This document shows, one piece after another, positions 9,591 through 21,114 of a DNA stretch of 64,000 bases (position 1 is its first letter; every line of letters starts with the position of its first letter). The notes under the pieces are model-generated. The model worked only from the letters and a program-made list of their open reading frames with translations. It searched no databases and was not told where the DNA came from. Source of the stretch: Nigrospora sphaerica (taxonomy: Eukaryota > Ascomycota > Sordariomycetes > Amphisphaeriales > Apiosporaceae); the NCBI GenBank assembly GCA_018287875.1, contig JAGVVL010000029.1, positions 248,001 to 312,000 on the forward strand, in the 5' to 3' direction. The position numbers were made by a program, and so were the translations under genes.

Positions 9591-9743
9591 TTCAAAAGCT
9601 TTATTCTATCGGCTTACTATAAGCTGTCAAGATAAAGCAGCGCTTCCTGAATATTTTCTTTTGATTACTATAACAGAATTGCATGATAAAAAATATAGAG
9701 GTTGTCTAACACTCAAATATAAGTACGATTCGAGAAAGACTAT

Positions 9744-9772
9744 TTAACTAGGTCTCTATGCAATATTATAAT
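9744..9772 (+). promoter_or_regulatory. Possible sigma-70 promoter of the ankyrin gene
   Basis: TTAACT and a perfect TATAAT are separated by 17 bases, 70 bases upstream of the ATG at 9842. No Shine-Dalgarno sequence is evident before that ATG. Confidence 0.4.
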
Positions 9773-9841
9773 TCCCATGCAAACTTAAAATGATGTCTTC
9801 TATTAATACCCTGTTTTAACGCACTACACCTCTATTCCCTT

Positions 9842-12066
9842 ATGAGTATACCAATTTCCCACATTCACGATGCCATTCGTTATAACCATATCGACACGGT
9901 TCAACAATATCTAGCAGGACAACTCGAGGTAGATATTTATATAGAAATAGAAAATGGCGATACTTTACTACATACAGCCGCTCGCCTAGGCAACATAGAG
10001 ATAGCAAAACTTTTGTTAGCGCATGACCCACACTGTATTGACGCATACAACTGCCATACAGAAAGCAGCCTCTATGTCGCAACCATGGCTGGTCAGCTAA
10101 AAATGGTTGAATTTTTATTTAAACAAGGCGCTAATCCTAATATACAACAAAGGTGGGGAGAGACGCTTTGATGCGCCGCTGTAAATAGCCAAAACCTCTT
10201 GATGCTTGATATGTTGCTTCAACAGGGTATTAAACCTTTAGAAAAACATATAAAAGAGGCGCTAGAATATGCAGTAAGTGAGCCTAACCTTGACATTGTT
10301 AAATACCTAACCCAGCTCATACCGTCACTAGATCTCAAGGCTCCTGTGAATGCATGGGGAAAGACATGGCTAGAATGCACTGCAGAAAGTGGCAACGTCC
10401 CAATCGCAGAGTATTTATTAAATTTAGGGGCTGCAATCGAACCCAAAGAAGATAAAGCGCCTCCTAGCTTAGAGATTGCGATAGAACATGCTAACCTTGC
10501 AATGACAACCTTTTTAATTGAACAACGAGGAGGCATTCAAGGGGACCAAGAACTTTTGAGTTTTCTTTTAGAAGAGGCAATGACAAGCGAGCCATTATCA
10601 GAACCGATTATTACTTTATTATTGGATAACGGATTGACATTCAAAGATAATAAAGCACTCTTGCAAGAAAGTGTATATGAATCAGTCAGAGAAGGTCGTT
10701 TTTCTCTCATGAAACGATTCGTCAGTCATATGGATTCAGATAGATGGAATCAATTAGCCATGGAGTCGCTAGACGATTGGGATGATGAACCCCTATTATA
10801 CACAGCAGTTCGGGGCGGCAATCTTTCTATTGTTACTTGGTTAATGGAACAAGGGGCGGACAATATACCAGAGGAAATAGCTTGTACTGCGCTATCCTTA
10901 GCCTGCAAGTTAAATCACCCTACTATCGTAACTTACTTCATGCAACAAGGGATTTCTCTTGAAAAACATGCGTTATATTATGCGGCTGCTTCAGGCAATT
11001 GGGAGATTTTTCAAGCTGTACTAGAAGCCGGCGCTTCACTTGAGTCTATTGATCAAAAGGGAAATACGGTATTACATGGAGCGTCTAAAGGAAAAAATAT
11101 CCATATTATTCAATTCTTAGTAGAAAAAGGGCTTTCGATTAACGCAGTCAATCATAAAGGCTATAATATTTTACACAAAGCCATTAGCGCTTTAGAAGGC
11201 TCAAACGAGGCCCAACAAATAGAATTAGTTGATTACCTACTCAATCAAGGGGCGGATACAAATACTATCACTCGAGATGGAGATACCGTATTTCATCAAG
11301 CAATCAGAGTCAACGCAGTCGGTGCTTTTGAACGCTTATTATCGAAAAACACCGACATTCAAAAACTAGAAAGCTATTTTAACCGAGATGGACATAACGT
11401 CCTACATGAAGCGGCAATTCATAGTTTCCCGATCCTTAAAAAACTAGTATATACAGAGGCTGATATTAATATGTCTTGTAACAGTTCACATTGCGGACCT
11501 AGCACGTCCTTGATTCTCTCTATCGTAAAGCCAGCCTCACCTATTCAGTTACAATTTCTAGTAGATCATGGAGCAGATATCTATGTAAAAATGGATGATG
11601 ACTACACCTTACTACATGCGGTTTGTGCGGTCGGTTCATGGGGTTACCCCGCGCTATTAGCCTATTTATGCACTCTTGATTTAGATATAGAGGCGAGAGA
11701 TAAGTGGGGATGCACACCTTTATATAGGGCGACTGCCTATGACAGACCTGAACAGGTTGGGATTTTATTACAGCAAGGCGCAAATGTTCATGCGGTTACC
11801 CACGAAGGAGATACTGCCTTACATATGGTTGGAGATACGGTTGGTAAAGTGGAATGCGCTCAGTTATTACTAGCACATGGAATCTCTATTCATCAAAAAA
11901 ACCATCTAGGAAAAACTGCCTTACAAATTGCACAAGAATACCTAAAAAAGAAGAGGCATACCTAGAGGAGAGCGGCAAAGATCCAGAATATGCTCAAGAC
12001 AGCATGGTACTACGACTACGCCAGGTAGTCGCAATCCTCACGGAAGCTAGCCAACAATCTATTTGA
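9842..12066 (+). CDS. Ankyrin-repeat protein, interrupted by an in-frame TGA and a frameshift
   Basis: A long ankyrin-repeat protein of about 741 codons, with many units of the type GDTLLHTAARLGN..IAKLLLA and GNTVLHGASKGKN..IIQFLVEKG. Ankyrin stacks bind other proteins; in intracellular bacteria such proteins are often secreted host-directed effectors, but no secretion signal can be proven here. An in-frame TGA at 10169-10171 lies inside a repeat (GETL, then CAAVNSQN in the same frame), so it is a nonsense change, not an indel. Near 11950, a run of six A marks a frameshift; the next frame continues about 33 residues to 12066 as a charged, non-ankyrin tail. If the stop is real, translation yields a short 109-residue N-terminal product, possibly with a restart at 10199. 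Confidence 0.82.
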
Positions 12067-12198
12067 GCGGTTAAAAATATAGCCCGCTACACAGGCATCA
12101 CTTTCCTAGCTCATAACTACACGCTGACTTCCGTTAAGCCAACAAGAAACTCAATTTCAAATAGGTTTTTTATTATCAGGATTTAAGGTAACATGCCG

Positions 12199-12204
12199 TA
12201 TAAT
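12199..12204 (+). promoter_or_regulatory. Possible -10 element upstream of nuoI
   Basis: A perfect TATAAT lies 46 bases before the nuoI ATG in the 183-base gap after the ankyrin gene. No convincing -35 hexamer is found at standard spacing. A promoter here is expected because nuoI is the first gene of the local run. Confidence 0.3.
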
Positions 12205-12249
12205 GATAACGATTAATAATTCCTTTTATTTCATACTGTTTCTACTCCT

Positions 12250-12741
12250 ATGTACGCTCAATTAGTACACTTTTTAAAAACTTTCTCATTATGGGAGCTA
12301 TGGAAAGGGCTAAAAGTGACAGGGCGTTACTTCTTTCGACCCAAAAATACTCTACAATTTCCTGATGAAAAAGCCCCTACCTCCCCTCGATTTAGAGGAC
12401 TACATGCCTTAAGGCGCTATGAGAATGGGGAAGAACGCTGTATTGCCTGTAAACTATGCGAGGCTGTTTGTCCAGCGATGGCCATTAAAATTGAATCCGA
12501 GCCAAGAGAGGATGGATCAAGGCGAGCCAAACGATATGAAATTGACTTATTTAAATGTATTTACTGTGGTTTATGCGAGGAAGCTTGTCCAGTAGATGCA
12601 GTCGTTGAAACCCAGTTATCTGAGTATCATTTTGAAAACCGAGGGGATGAAGTATTAGGAAAAGAAACCTTACTAGCCATCGGCGATCAATATGAAAAAC
12701 AAATTGCACAAGCAAAAACTGAGGATCAATCATACCGTTAA
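12250..12741 (+). CDS. nuoI: NADH-quinone oxidoreductase subunit I
   Basis: NuoI is the peripheral-arm subunit of respiratory complex I that carries clusters N6a and N6b and passes electrons towards quinone. Two ferredoxin motifs are clear: [16 protein letters not shown] near residue 64 and [16 protein letters not shown] near residue 103. The amphipathic N-terminus and the [14 protein letters not shown] segment match the family. Length 163 residues, no breaks. It opens a run nuoI-J-K-L-M-N with short spacers or overlaps; nuoA-nuoH, normally upstream, are not here, and an ankyrin gene is in their place. Confidence 0.96.
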   Translation: MYAQLVHFLKTFSLWELWKGLKVTGRYFFRPKNTLQFPDEKAPTSPRFRGLHALRRYENGEERCIACKLCEAVCPAMAIKIESEPREDGSRRAKRYEIDLFKCIYCGLCEEACPVDAVVETQLSEYHFENRGDEVLGKETLLAIGDQYEKQIAQAKTEDQSYR

Positions 12742-12760
12742 TTTTATGGTTTAACCTTAT

Positions 12761-13344
12761 ATGTTAGCAACTTTCACCTTCTATACTTTTTCTGCTTTAT
12801 TGCTAAGCGCTGCGGTGATGGTCATTATCGCACAAGAAACAATTCAACGAGCGCTCTGGTTAGTATTTAGTTTTATTAATGCAGCGAGCTTATGGATATC
12901 GCTTCATGCAGAGTTTTTAGGATTAATTCTTATACTAGTGTATGTAGGCGCTGTACTCACCCTCTTTTTATTTGTCATTATGACTGTACCAAAAAAGAAG
13001 CACCTATTTTATGGAAAAGCCAACCATTCGCGGCCTATGGGATAGCCAGCAGCCTTCTTCTAGTTAGCATAGGCGGTATAGGGTATACACTTTATGGTAT
13101 GGCTACTTCTCTTTTACCGCCGACGACTAACCTTTCCGGCATAGGAAATACGCAACGTTTAGGAATAGAGTTATATACCTACTATGTATATCCATTTGAA
13201 TTAGCAGGGGTATTACTATTAGTGGCTATTGTCGTCAGTATCATTCTACATCGAGATACCAAGACTTCAGTTTCTAAAGATAATGAAAACCATGCCATAC
13301 CGATGCAACGCCATACACGCGTCAAACTCGTTTCAGGGGAATAA
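12761..13344 (+). CDS. nuoJ: NADH-quinone oxidoreductase subunit J, one frameshift
   Basis: A membrane subunit of complex I that takes part in the coupling path between the quinone site and the antiporter-like subunits. About five hydrophobic segments are visible; the third contains the family pattern EFLGLILILVYVGAVLTLFLFVIM, which forms the pi-bulge helix in structures. The frame breaks at the run of six A at about 12990, right after that helix; the second part continues to 13344. Joined length about 194 residues, close to the family. It starts 19 bases after nuoI and is followed by nuoK after 3 bases. Confidence 0.93.
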
Positions 13345-13347
13345 ACT

Positions 13348-13655
13348 ATGACGATCACACTAGCCCATTATTTATTATTAAGCACCGCATTATTAGGGGT
13401 GGGATTGATTGGCATCGTCATTAATCGTCACCATGTTATTCATTTATTGATGTGCATAGAACTATTATTGCTTGCCATTAATACCCAATTTATAGCGCTT
13501 AGTTACTATTTTTCGGAACTATGCGGTCAGATTATGGTTTTTTTGTTTTAACTGTGGCCGCTTCAGAAACAGCTGTCGCCTTGTCTATCTTAATTTTATT
13601 ATTTCGTGTACATCACACGATCCATTTAGCAGCACTGAATCATTTAAAAGGTTAA
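13348..13655 (+). CDS. nuoK: NADH-quinone oxidoreductase subunit K, one frameshift
   Basis: Small three-helix membrane subunit of complex I. Helix 2 contains the conserved glutamate in LLMCIELLLLAIN and helix 3 the second conserved glutamate in VAASETAVALSILILLFR, both implicated in proton transfer. The frame is lost in a run of seven T at 13538-13544; the second frame completes the third helix and stops at 13655. Joined length about 102 residues, as in other NuoK. The stop and the nuoL ATG are one base apart. Confidence 0.92.
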
Positions 13656-13656
13656 T

Positions 13657-15585
13657 ATGAATATCGCGTTGGTTTCTTGGGCAACAATAGCAATACCGCT
13701 AGTTTCATCTGTTTTATTGGCTAATATAGGTCCGTATGTCAAACAGAGAACGATCTCTTTGATCAGCTTAAGCAGCCTCTCTATTGTATGTATTTTAACT
13801 GGCATTTTAGGATTTGAAGTATTTATACAAGGCAATCAATATCATATTCAAGGGTTTACTTGGTTAAGCACAGGAAAAACATTGCTTTTTCAAACCGGTT
13901 TATGGATTGACCCACTTTCTGTGACTTTGATGGCTGTGATTACTTCAGTCGCATTAGTGGTGTATTTTTACAGTCTCTCCTACATGCATCAAGAAGTGCA
14001 CTATCACTATTATTTTAGCTATCTAGCATTATTTATTTTTGCAATGCAACTGCTAGTTACTGCGAATAACTTACTACAGCTCTTTTTAGGATGGGAATTA
14101 GTTGGGTTAGCTTCTTATTTATTAATTGGTTTTTGGTTTCAAAAACAAGAAGCGATTCGAGCCGCACTAAAAGCGTTTCTCATTAATAGGGCTGGTGATA
14201 TAGGGTTGCTACTCGGTATATCTTTACTAATTATTTATACGGGGTCTGCCGACTACCTTAATATCTTTGAAAAATTACCTACACTTACTCCAGTGACTAT
14301 ATCGTTATGGGGTTATTCTATTTCATTATTAAACATCATAGGCGTTCTATTATTTTTAGGTGCTATGAGTAAGTCTGCGCAAATTCCAATGCATTTATGG
14401 TTGCCTGACTCAATGGTAGGGCCAACGCCGGTTTCTGCATTAATGCATGCTGCAACGATGGTAACCGCTGGAATTTACATGGTCTCTCGCTTATCTCCTA
14501 TTTTTGAACAAGCGCCAGGTGCCCGTTTATTTATTTTATTTATAGGCGCTACTACAGCTCTACTTCTTGGGTTAGTGGCCCTTGTACAAAAAAATATTAA
14601 ACGAGTGATTGCATTTTCTACTATTTCTCAGCTCGGCTATATGGCAGCAGGGTTAGGGGTATCGGCATATACAGCTTCTATTTTCCATTTAGTCACCCAC
14701 GCTTATTTTAAAGCTTTATTATTTTTATCGGCAGGTTCCATCAGTCTAGCATTACACCATGAGCAATCCCTTCATAAAATGGGTAACTTGTGGACAAAAT
14801 TACCCATCACTTACTTTTGTTTTATGATGGGCGCTTTTTCGCTCATTGGACTGCCGCCTTTTTCTGGTTTCTATTCTAAAGACTATCTTCTTAGCGCAGT
14901 CTATCACGCTGCACAACAAGGCTCTATCATAGCAAACTATGCTTTTTATAGTCTGACCATCGGCATATTTATTACGGCGCTGTATACAGGACGACTAATT
15001 TTTTTAATCTTTCATCAAAAGCCGGCGATTCTTTCGAAATCACCGACTAAGGTTCAAGAATCCGATTATTTTATTTTAAGCGCATTATTAATCCTAGCCA
15101 TACCTAGCGTTATTTTAGGTAGATTGCTTATGCATACAGAAATGCTACCGTGGCTCACTACGCTTTTACATACCTTAAATCCTTCGCATCCACTCACCCC
15201 GCACTATTCATTTATTCCCTTTTTATCTACTGCATTGAGTATAATGGGGTTATTAGTCATTGGAATTGGTTACCCACTATGGCCTTTTATATTTGCGAAA
15301 GCGCCTGTTCTAGGCAATAAATTATATAAAATTTTAGCGAATCAATATGGACTAGAAAAGTTACATCAAAGAGCGATTATTACCATAATACAAAGGATTG
15401 CTAAACAGTTTGCGACCATTGATACCTTCTTTATTGATCGTCTAGTTGTCCAAGGCTCTACCAAATTAGTCCGTTTTATTGCCAATCGTTTACAAATCGT
15501 ACATTCAGGTTGGCTCTATCATTATTTACTCATCATGATCATGAGTCTCATCTTATTTTTAATTGGGGTAATCATTCGTGCTTAA
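13657..15585 (+). CDS. nuoL: NADH-quinone oxidoreductase subunit L
   Basis: The distal antiporter-like subunit of complex I, with the long lateral helix at the C-terminus. The open frame is intact at 642 residues. Conserved features include the glutamate in FLGWELVGLASYLLIGFW, lysine/histidine helices in SKSAQIPMHLWLPDSMVGPTPVSALMHAATMVTAGIY, and IKRVIAFSTISQLGYMAAGLG. More than a dozen hydrophobic segments can be counted. It overlaps the GTG start of nuoM by 8 bases. As one of the few long genes here without a break, it shows that the sequence is not uniformly decayed. Confidence 0.97.
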   Translation: MNIALVSWATIAIPLVSSVLLANIGPYVKQRTISLISLSSLSIVCILTGILGFEVFIQGNQYHIQGFTWLSTGKTLLFQTGLWIDPLSVTLMAVITSVALVVYFYSLSYMHQEVHYHYYFSYLALFIFAMQLLVTANNLLQLFLGWELVGLASYLLIGFWFQKQEAIRAALKAFLINRAGDIGLLLGISLLIIYTGSADYLNIFEKLPTLTPVTISLWGYSISLLNIIGVLLFLGAMSKSAQIPMHLWLPDSMVGPTPVSALMHAATMVTAGIYMVSRLSPIFEQAPGARLFILFIGATTALLLGLVALVQKNIKRVIAFSTISQLGYMAAGLGVSAYTASIFHLVTHAYFKALLFLSAGSISLALHHEQSLHKMGNLWTKLPITYFCFMMGAFSLIGLPPFSGFYSKDYLLSAVYHAAQQGSIIANYAFYSLTIGIFITALYTGRLIFLIFHQKPAILSKSPTKVQESDYFILSALLILAIPSVILGRLLMHTEMLPWLTTLLHTLNPSHPLTPHYSFIPFLSTALSIMGLLVIGIGYPLWPFIFAKAPVLGNKLYKILANQYGLEKLHQRAIITIIQRIAKQFATIDTFFIDRLVVQGSTKLVRFIANRLQIVHSGWLYHYLLIMIMSLILFLIGVIIRA

Positions 15586-17097
15586 CTTACACTTACTAAG
15601 CGGCCTCATTGGGGTCTCTTTAATAGGAAGCTTATTAGTTGCTATCACTCATAACCCAAAATACCCTAACAGAGGAAGCTATTTAGGGTTTTTTGTCAGT
15701 TTGATTTGCCTTCTCTTCGGAGGGATTCTACTTTGGCAGTTCGACCCTACGCATCATGGCTTGCAGTTTCAAGAATGCTATTTATGGATACGGCAATGGA
15801 ATATTCGATATGCCGTAGGGATAGATGGATTATCCTTACTTTTTATCATACTAACTATTAGTATGACGGCTTTAGTCACCTTAAACGCTTCTGCTACTTC
15901 TTACCCAAGATCCGCTCAGTCTATTAGTCAGTTTTTACTGATTCAAGCCTTAGTCATCGGAAGTTTTGCGGCTACCGATGCCATGTTTTTTTATATTTGT
16001 TGGGAAGCTTTATTGCTCCCTATTTTAATGAATATAGGCATGTTAGGCAGTCAAAAAAGAGCCTATGCCTCTATCAAATTTTTCTTTATACTTTTTTAGG
16101 ATCAACCGCTTTACTGATCGCCTTTTTATATTTAGGGCATCACGGTGCGATGCTAGATTTTACTATTCAACACCTGTATCCATTAGCCCTAACGCAAACT
16201 GAGCAGCGCTTATTATTTGCTGCCTTTTTTATTGCGTTTACTATTAAGGTGCCATTATGGCCACTTCATACGTGGTTACCAGATGCCCATACCGAAGCCC
16301 CTACTGAAGGCTCCGTATTACTATCAGGGCTCATGTTAAAATTAGGCGGGTATGGTTTACTTCGATTTTGTCTTCCTATTGTACCTAATGCAAGCCAAGA
16401 GTTTGCCTGGATAGTTTGCGTCTTAAGCGTAATTGCTATTATCTATGCTGGACTCATTACTCTGGTTCAAACCGACATGAAGCGGCTCATTGCCTATTCT
16501 TCAATTGCACATATGGGACTTGTCGTACTAGGTATTTTCGTAATTTTGTTACCCTCCTCCACGAGTGGCGCCTTTAACTTAAATTTATTAAGTCTAGAAG
16601 GAGCTGTGATCCAAATGATAGCCCATGCGCTTAGCACAGGAGGATTATTTTTCTGTATTGGTTTATTGTACCAGCGCTTTCATACTCGAAATATTGCATT
16701 CTACCAGGGCATGACAACGATGATGCCCTTTTTAGGAAGGTATACTTTTCTTTTTATTCTATCTACGCTTGGGTTGCCTGGCACAGCCGGTTTTGTAGGA
16801 GAATTTCTAATTATCATTGGAAGTGTACAAGCGAGACTTTGGATAGGAGCAATTGCAGCGCTTAGCTTATTACTCAGTGCGACATATAGTTTATGGTTTT
16901 ATACTCGTATTTTCTGGGGAGAGTTATATCACCTACCCCAAGAAAATAACATCTCCTTATCCTTTGTAGAGAAATTACCTCTCTATTTATTAGCAAGTCT
17001 TATTCTATTGATTGGTATTTTTCCCCAAGCGCTCATCCACTGGTTAGAACCGACTTTAGAAAATCTCCTTCAACTCAGTTTGCAAAGTAAGTTATGA
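15578..17097 (+). CDS. nuoM: NADH-quinone oxidoreductase subunit M, one frameshift
   Basis: Second antiporter-like proton-pumping subunit of complex I. The N-terminal part has YAVGIDGLSLLFIILT and the conserved glutamate in YICWEALLLPI. The frame breaks around 16080 in a T-rich run, and the second part includes IKVPLWPLHTWLPDAHTEAPT, DMKRLIAYSSIAHMG, and LGLPGTAGFVGEF, all classical for NuoM. Joined length about 506 residues, normal. Start is GTG inside the nuoL 3' end; the stop overlaps the ATG of nuoN (ATGA), suggesting translational coupling through the run. Confidence 0.95.
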
Positions 17098-18528
17098 ATT
17101 CATTATTGTATTGCCCGGCAAGCACATTCTTTTTCTTCATGAGCATGATATTAGTTGTGTTAGTCACAAGTTCACTATTGCCTGAAGATTTAACTCTGAA
17201 AGGGCAGTGGGTACCAACAACGCTCCTACTCACCGTTGCGATCACCCTATTATGGCTACTGCTCATTTATCCAACACACCCCACCTTATTTTTATCTGGA
17301 CACTTATTGTGGGATCCTCTCACAGCTTTTTTAAGTGCTACTCTACTAGGACTCAGTCTCCCCTCTTTATTTATGCAAATGAGGCGCTTTCTCAGCACTC
17401 GATCAAAACTGATTACTATATACTATGCACGCTCTCTTTATTCGGTGGGCTGGTCATGTTGACAGCGGGCACTACACTAACGTTTTATCTAGGCTTAGAA
17501 ATAATGTCATTGCCCTTATATGGATTAGTCAGTGCAGGGCTTCCAAAATCATTAAAAATGGAAGCAGCCATGAAATATATTATCATGGGTATCTTAAGTA
17601 GTGTGTTATTACTGTATGGCTTTTGTTTGCTATATTTTCTATATCATCATTTAAATCTTACCGCTTCTGACCAATTAGCTTCCGATTTATCAAAGCCGCT
17701 TCTTTTAATTAGCCAAAGCGTAATATTTGCATCACTTTTATTTAAACTAGGGGCGATACCCTTTCATTTTTGGGTGCCTGATGTTTACCAAGCTTCTTCG
17801 CTTTCTACTAACTTATTTATTGCCACTACTGCCAAATTTGCAGCCATTGGCATGGGAGCTAGACTATTTTCGACCTATCTATTCGAATTTTCAAAAGAGC
17901 AGCACTTATTATTAGGACTTGGGGTGCTATCTATTATCGGTGGTAATTTAGTCGCTTTAATGCAAACGCAACTCAGGCGATTGCTAGCTTATTCTTCTAT
18001 TGCGCATATGGGATTTTTAATTTTAAGCTTTGCCTTTATGCCCCATGCTTATGCTGTCATGTTATTTTACGGCACTACCTATTGCCTAACAGCTGCCTTA
18101 TTATTGGGTACATTACTATATCTTAAAGGATTCGGATTAACGATTGATCACGTCGAATCACTTAAAGGCTTAAATACACATTATCCTTTAGCTGCCTTTT
18201 TGTTACTTTTATCTTTAAGTTCGATGATAGGGTTACCCCCATTAGTAGGCTTTTTAGTAAATTCGGTATTCTTGATCTATTATTACAGTATAAATATTAT
18301 CAGGTGGCTAGTATTACAGTGCTCAGTACCGTCATTGGGGCTTACTATTATCTTTTTTTGATTAAGCTTATGTATTTTGAGTTACCGACTGAATCTAATA
18401 CCGAAGTAAATCATACCAATTTTAAAATAACCCCTGCTAGCGCTACTTTATTGTTGCATGCAACACTATTACTAGGATTAAGTATATGGCCAGATTTGCT
18501 TATTGGATTTTTAAGCCAGTTCATTTAA
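17094..18528 (+). CDS. nuoN: NADH-quinone oxidoreductase subunit N, two frameshifts
   Basis: Third antiporter-like subunit of complex I. Recognised by FYLGLEIMSLPLYGL with its conserved glutamate, LFKLGAIPFHFWVPDVYQ with the lysine helix, and LRRLLAYSSIAHMGFLIL. Two frame breaks are seen: near 17406 in a run of four A, and near 18259 in a run of three A just after VGFLV. Each is explained by one missing base, and the three pieces join to about 478 residues, the expected size. It is the last nuo gene in the run; a BON-domain gene follows after 22 bases. Confidence 0.94.
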
Positions 18529-18550
18529 CAGATAATGAGAAAAGCAGGCT

Positions 18551-19119
18551 ATGTTACTGAAAAAAATAGCATTATTGCCTTGTGCTATTATTTTGTGTGC
18601 TTTTACATTTCAAGAAATAGGTCTTATTGTCACCACAAGCAATTGGTTATTCAATGAACCAAGGCCAATCCGAGGGGTCATAGAAGATGCGTATCTTGAG
18701 CATCAAATAAGCAAAAACTCTCTGATGATGATCGCTATAATAGCACAGCCAATGTAGTACCTTTGGTATACAATGGAAAAATAATACTGGTAGGACAAGT
18801 GCCAACTCAATTACTCAAAGAAGCGGCTTATCAATATGCAATGCAGTTCCCTGCTACTAAACAAGTCTTAAATCAAATTCGACTGGGTGCAGCTACAAGT
18901 CCATGGCAACGTATTCAAGATTGGTATTTAAACAAATATATTAAATGTAAAATACTTTTAACCAGTCATATTCGTTATCACCATTTTCGATCCCATGTAG
19001 AAGATGGAGAAGTGTTCTTACTTGGAAAAACAGATGCCCATCAAGCGAAACAAGTAGCTTTTCTAGCACAAACTACTAAAGGGGTTAAGCAAGTGATTCT
19101 ATGCATTGAGCCTATTTAA
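18551..19119 (+). CDS. BON-domain envelope protein (DolP/OsmY-like), one frameshift
   Basis: Two BON domains, which bind phospholipid surfaces in the cell envelope. The first (about residues 45-110) contains NGKIILVGQVPTQLLKEAA and the second (about 125-188) DGEVFLLGKTDAHQAKQVA and GVKQVIL, both typical. The N-terminus is a hydrophobic signal segment with cysteines, but a good lipobox is not evident, unlike in DolP. The frame breaks at a run of five A at 18713-18717. Joined length about 189 residues, close to the DolP lipoprotein of other gammaproteobacteria. It lies between nuoN and ftsH on the same strand. Likely a role in outer-membrane integrity, by family knowledge only. Confidence 0.8.
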
Positions 19120-19226
19120 GACTAAAAATAGAAAAAGCTAAGTAAGCCCTTATACTAATTAAAATATAGGAGTACACTATTCTCCTTAATTATTAAAAAG
19201 GCGCATTATCTTAAAAAGGTTCTATT

Positions 19227-21090
19227 TTGAAAAAGAAATATTAAAGAATTTATTTGCAGGACTCAGCAGCGTTCTCATTGTAATCATGGTGTTGAGTAAC
19301 ATACTACCATCCAAACCTACACCAAGTAATTTTACTTATTCAGAGCTCGTCCAACACGTTAAAGACGATGCCGTAAAATCGATCGTCATATACCATGACC
19401 ATTCTGTGGCAGGTAAGCTAAAAAATGAAAAGCCTTTTAAAAGCTACTTGCCCATGCAAGATGCAAAGTTTTTGGAGGCGCTACTCAGTAAAAATATTGT
19501 TGTCAAAGCAGAACCGCCTTATCGAGGGATATGGCTTAGTATTCTAATGAGTTGGGTACCTAACGTACTTACCTTAGGGATTTTAATCTTTTTTATGCGA
19601 AAAGCTACCGCTGCAGTTGGTAAAGGTGCTTTCTCCTTTGGAGGAAGTAAAGCCCGTCCTATTGAAAAAGGAGAAATTAAAGTTACTTTTAAAGACGTGG
19701 CCGGTATTGATGAAGCAAAAGCAGAAGTCAGTGATTTAGTTGAGTTTTTAAAAGATCCTACCAAAGTGCATAAACTGGGTGGTAGGATGCCTAGAGGTGT
19801 ATTGCTTGGGGAGAGCCAGGCACAGGTAAAACATTGCTTGCAAAAGCAGTGGCTGGTGAAGCCAATGTGCCATTTTTTACCATCTCAGGTTCTAACTTTG
19901 TAGAAATGTTTGTTGGGGTCGGTGCCTCTCGAGTGCGCGCCATGTTTGAACAAGCCAAAAAAACCGCTCCTTGTATTATATTTATTGATGAAATTGATGC
20001 AGTCGGTCGTCATCGTGGGGCTGGCATGGGTGGGGGTCATGAAGAACGAGAACAAACACTAAACCAGTTATTAGTTGAAATGGACGGCTTTTCTGATAAC
20101 GAAAGTGTTGTTGTGATGGCAGCCACCAATCGACCTGATATCTTAGATAAAGCCCTACTTAGACCAGGACGATTCGATCGACAAGTCATGATTAACTTGC
20201 CTGATATTCAAGGGCGTTACCAAATTTTGCAAGTCCACTTAAAAAAGGTGAAATTTTCTGAAAGTGCAGTAGATCCTCTCGTTTTAGCCAAAGGGACCCC
20301 AGGCATGTCCGGGGCTGATTTACAAAACTTAGTCAATGAAGCCGCCTTACAAGCAGCGCGTTTAAATTTAGAGACCATTGACATGGAAACGTTTGAAAAA
20401 GCAAAAGATAAAATTCTAATGGGTGCAGAACGACCCATGTTAATGAGTCCTGAAGATAAAAAAATAACTGCTTATCATGAAGCAGGCCATGCAATTGTTG
20501 GCTGGCATATGATTCCCAAGGGACAGGATCCTATTCACAAAGTTACGATTATGCCTCGAGGAAGAGCACTTGGCGTAACGATGTTCCTTCCGGATAAGGA
20601 GAGTTATAACTATACCAAACAACGTTTAGAGGCAAACTTGAGTAGTCTATTTGGCGGTCGAGTGGCAGAGGCTTTAATCTTTGGGAAAGAATCTGTTACA
20701 ACGGGTGCTTCTAGTGATATAGAACGCGCCACTCAGCTTGCGCGTAATATGGTCATGCAATGGGGATTATCTGAAAAACTAGGGCCTTTACATTATCATG
20801 ATGAGAACGAATCCATATCGAGTGAAACCAAGCAATCAATCGAAAAAGAAATCCGTTCAATTATTGATCATTGCTACCAAACTGCTCAAAAAATCTTAGA
20901 AGATAATATGGATATACTTCATAATATGTCTGAAGCTTTAATACAAAATGAGACGATCGATGCCAAACAAGTCGAAACCCTCATGAAACGTCAACCACTC
21001 ACACCCATGGAAGCGCCTACGCTTAATAGCCTTGAAAATACAGAAGCCTCAAAAATGGAAGAAGAGCCTGATGCGCTGAGCACTACTTAA
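19227..21090 (+). CDS. ftsH: ATP-dependent zinc metalloprotease FtsH, frameshift in the Walker A region
   Basis: Membrane-anchored AAA+ protease that degrades membrane proteins and short-lived regulators. Order: N-terminal membrane segment, small periplasmic domain, second membrane segment ([18 protein letters not shown]), AAA module, then the protease with zinc motif HEAGH. The frame breaks in a run of four G at 19808-19811, exactly before the Walker A GTGKT; Walker [10 protein letters not shown], the SRH and HEAGH follow. An ATG at 19286 would cut the first membrane helix in half. A TTG at 19227, preceded by AAAAGG, restores it if one A is missing in the A5 run after it. About 600-620 residues. 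glmM follows after 24 bases, the common order ftsH-(folP)-glmM with folP missing. Confidence 0.93.
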
Positions 21091-21114
21091 ATAGGCAGAG
21101 TAGATCAAACTTTC

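Noticed and set aside
10169..10171. TGA recoded as tryptophan or selenocysteine
   Set aside because: Other genes here use TGA as a normal stop (for example nuoM at 17095-17097), and no SECIS-like hairpin follows. A single substitution is simpler.
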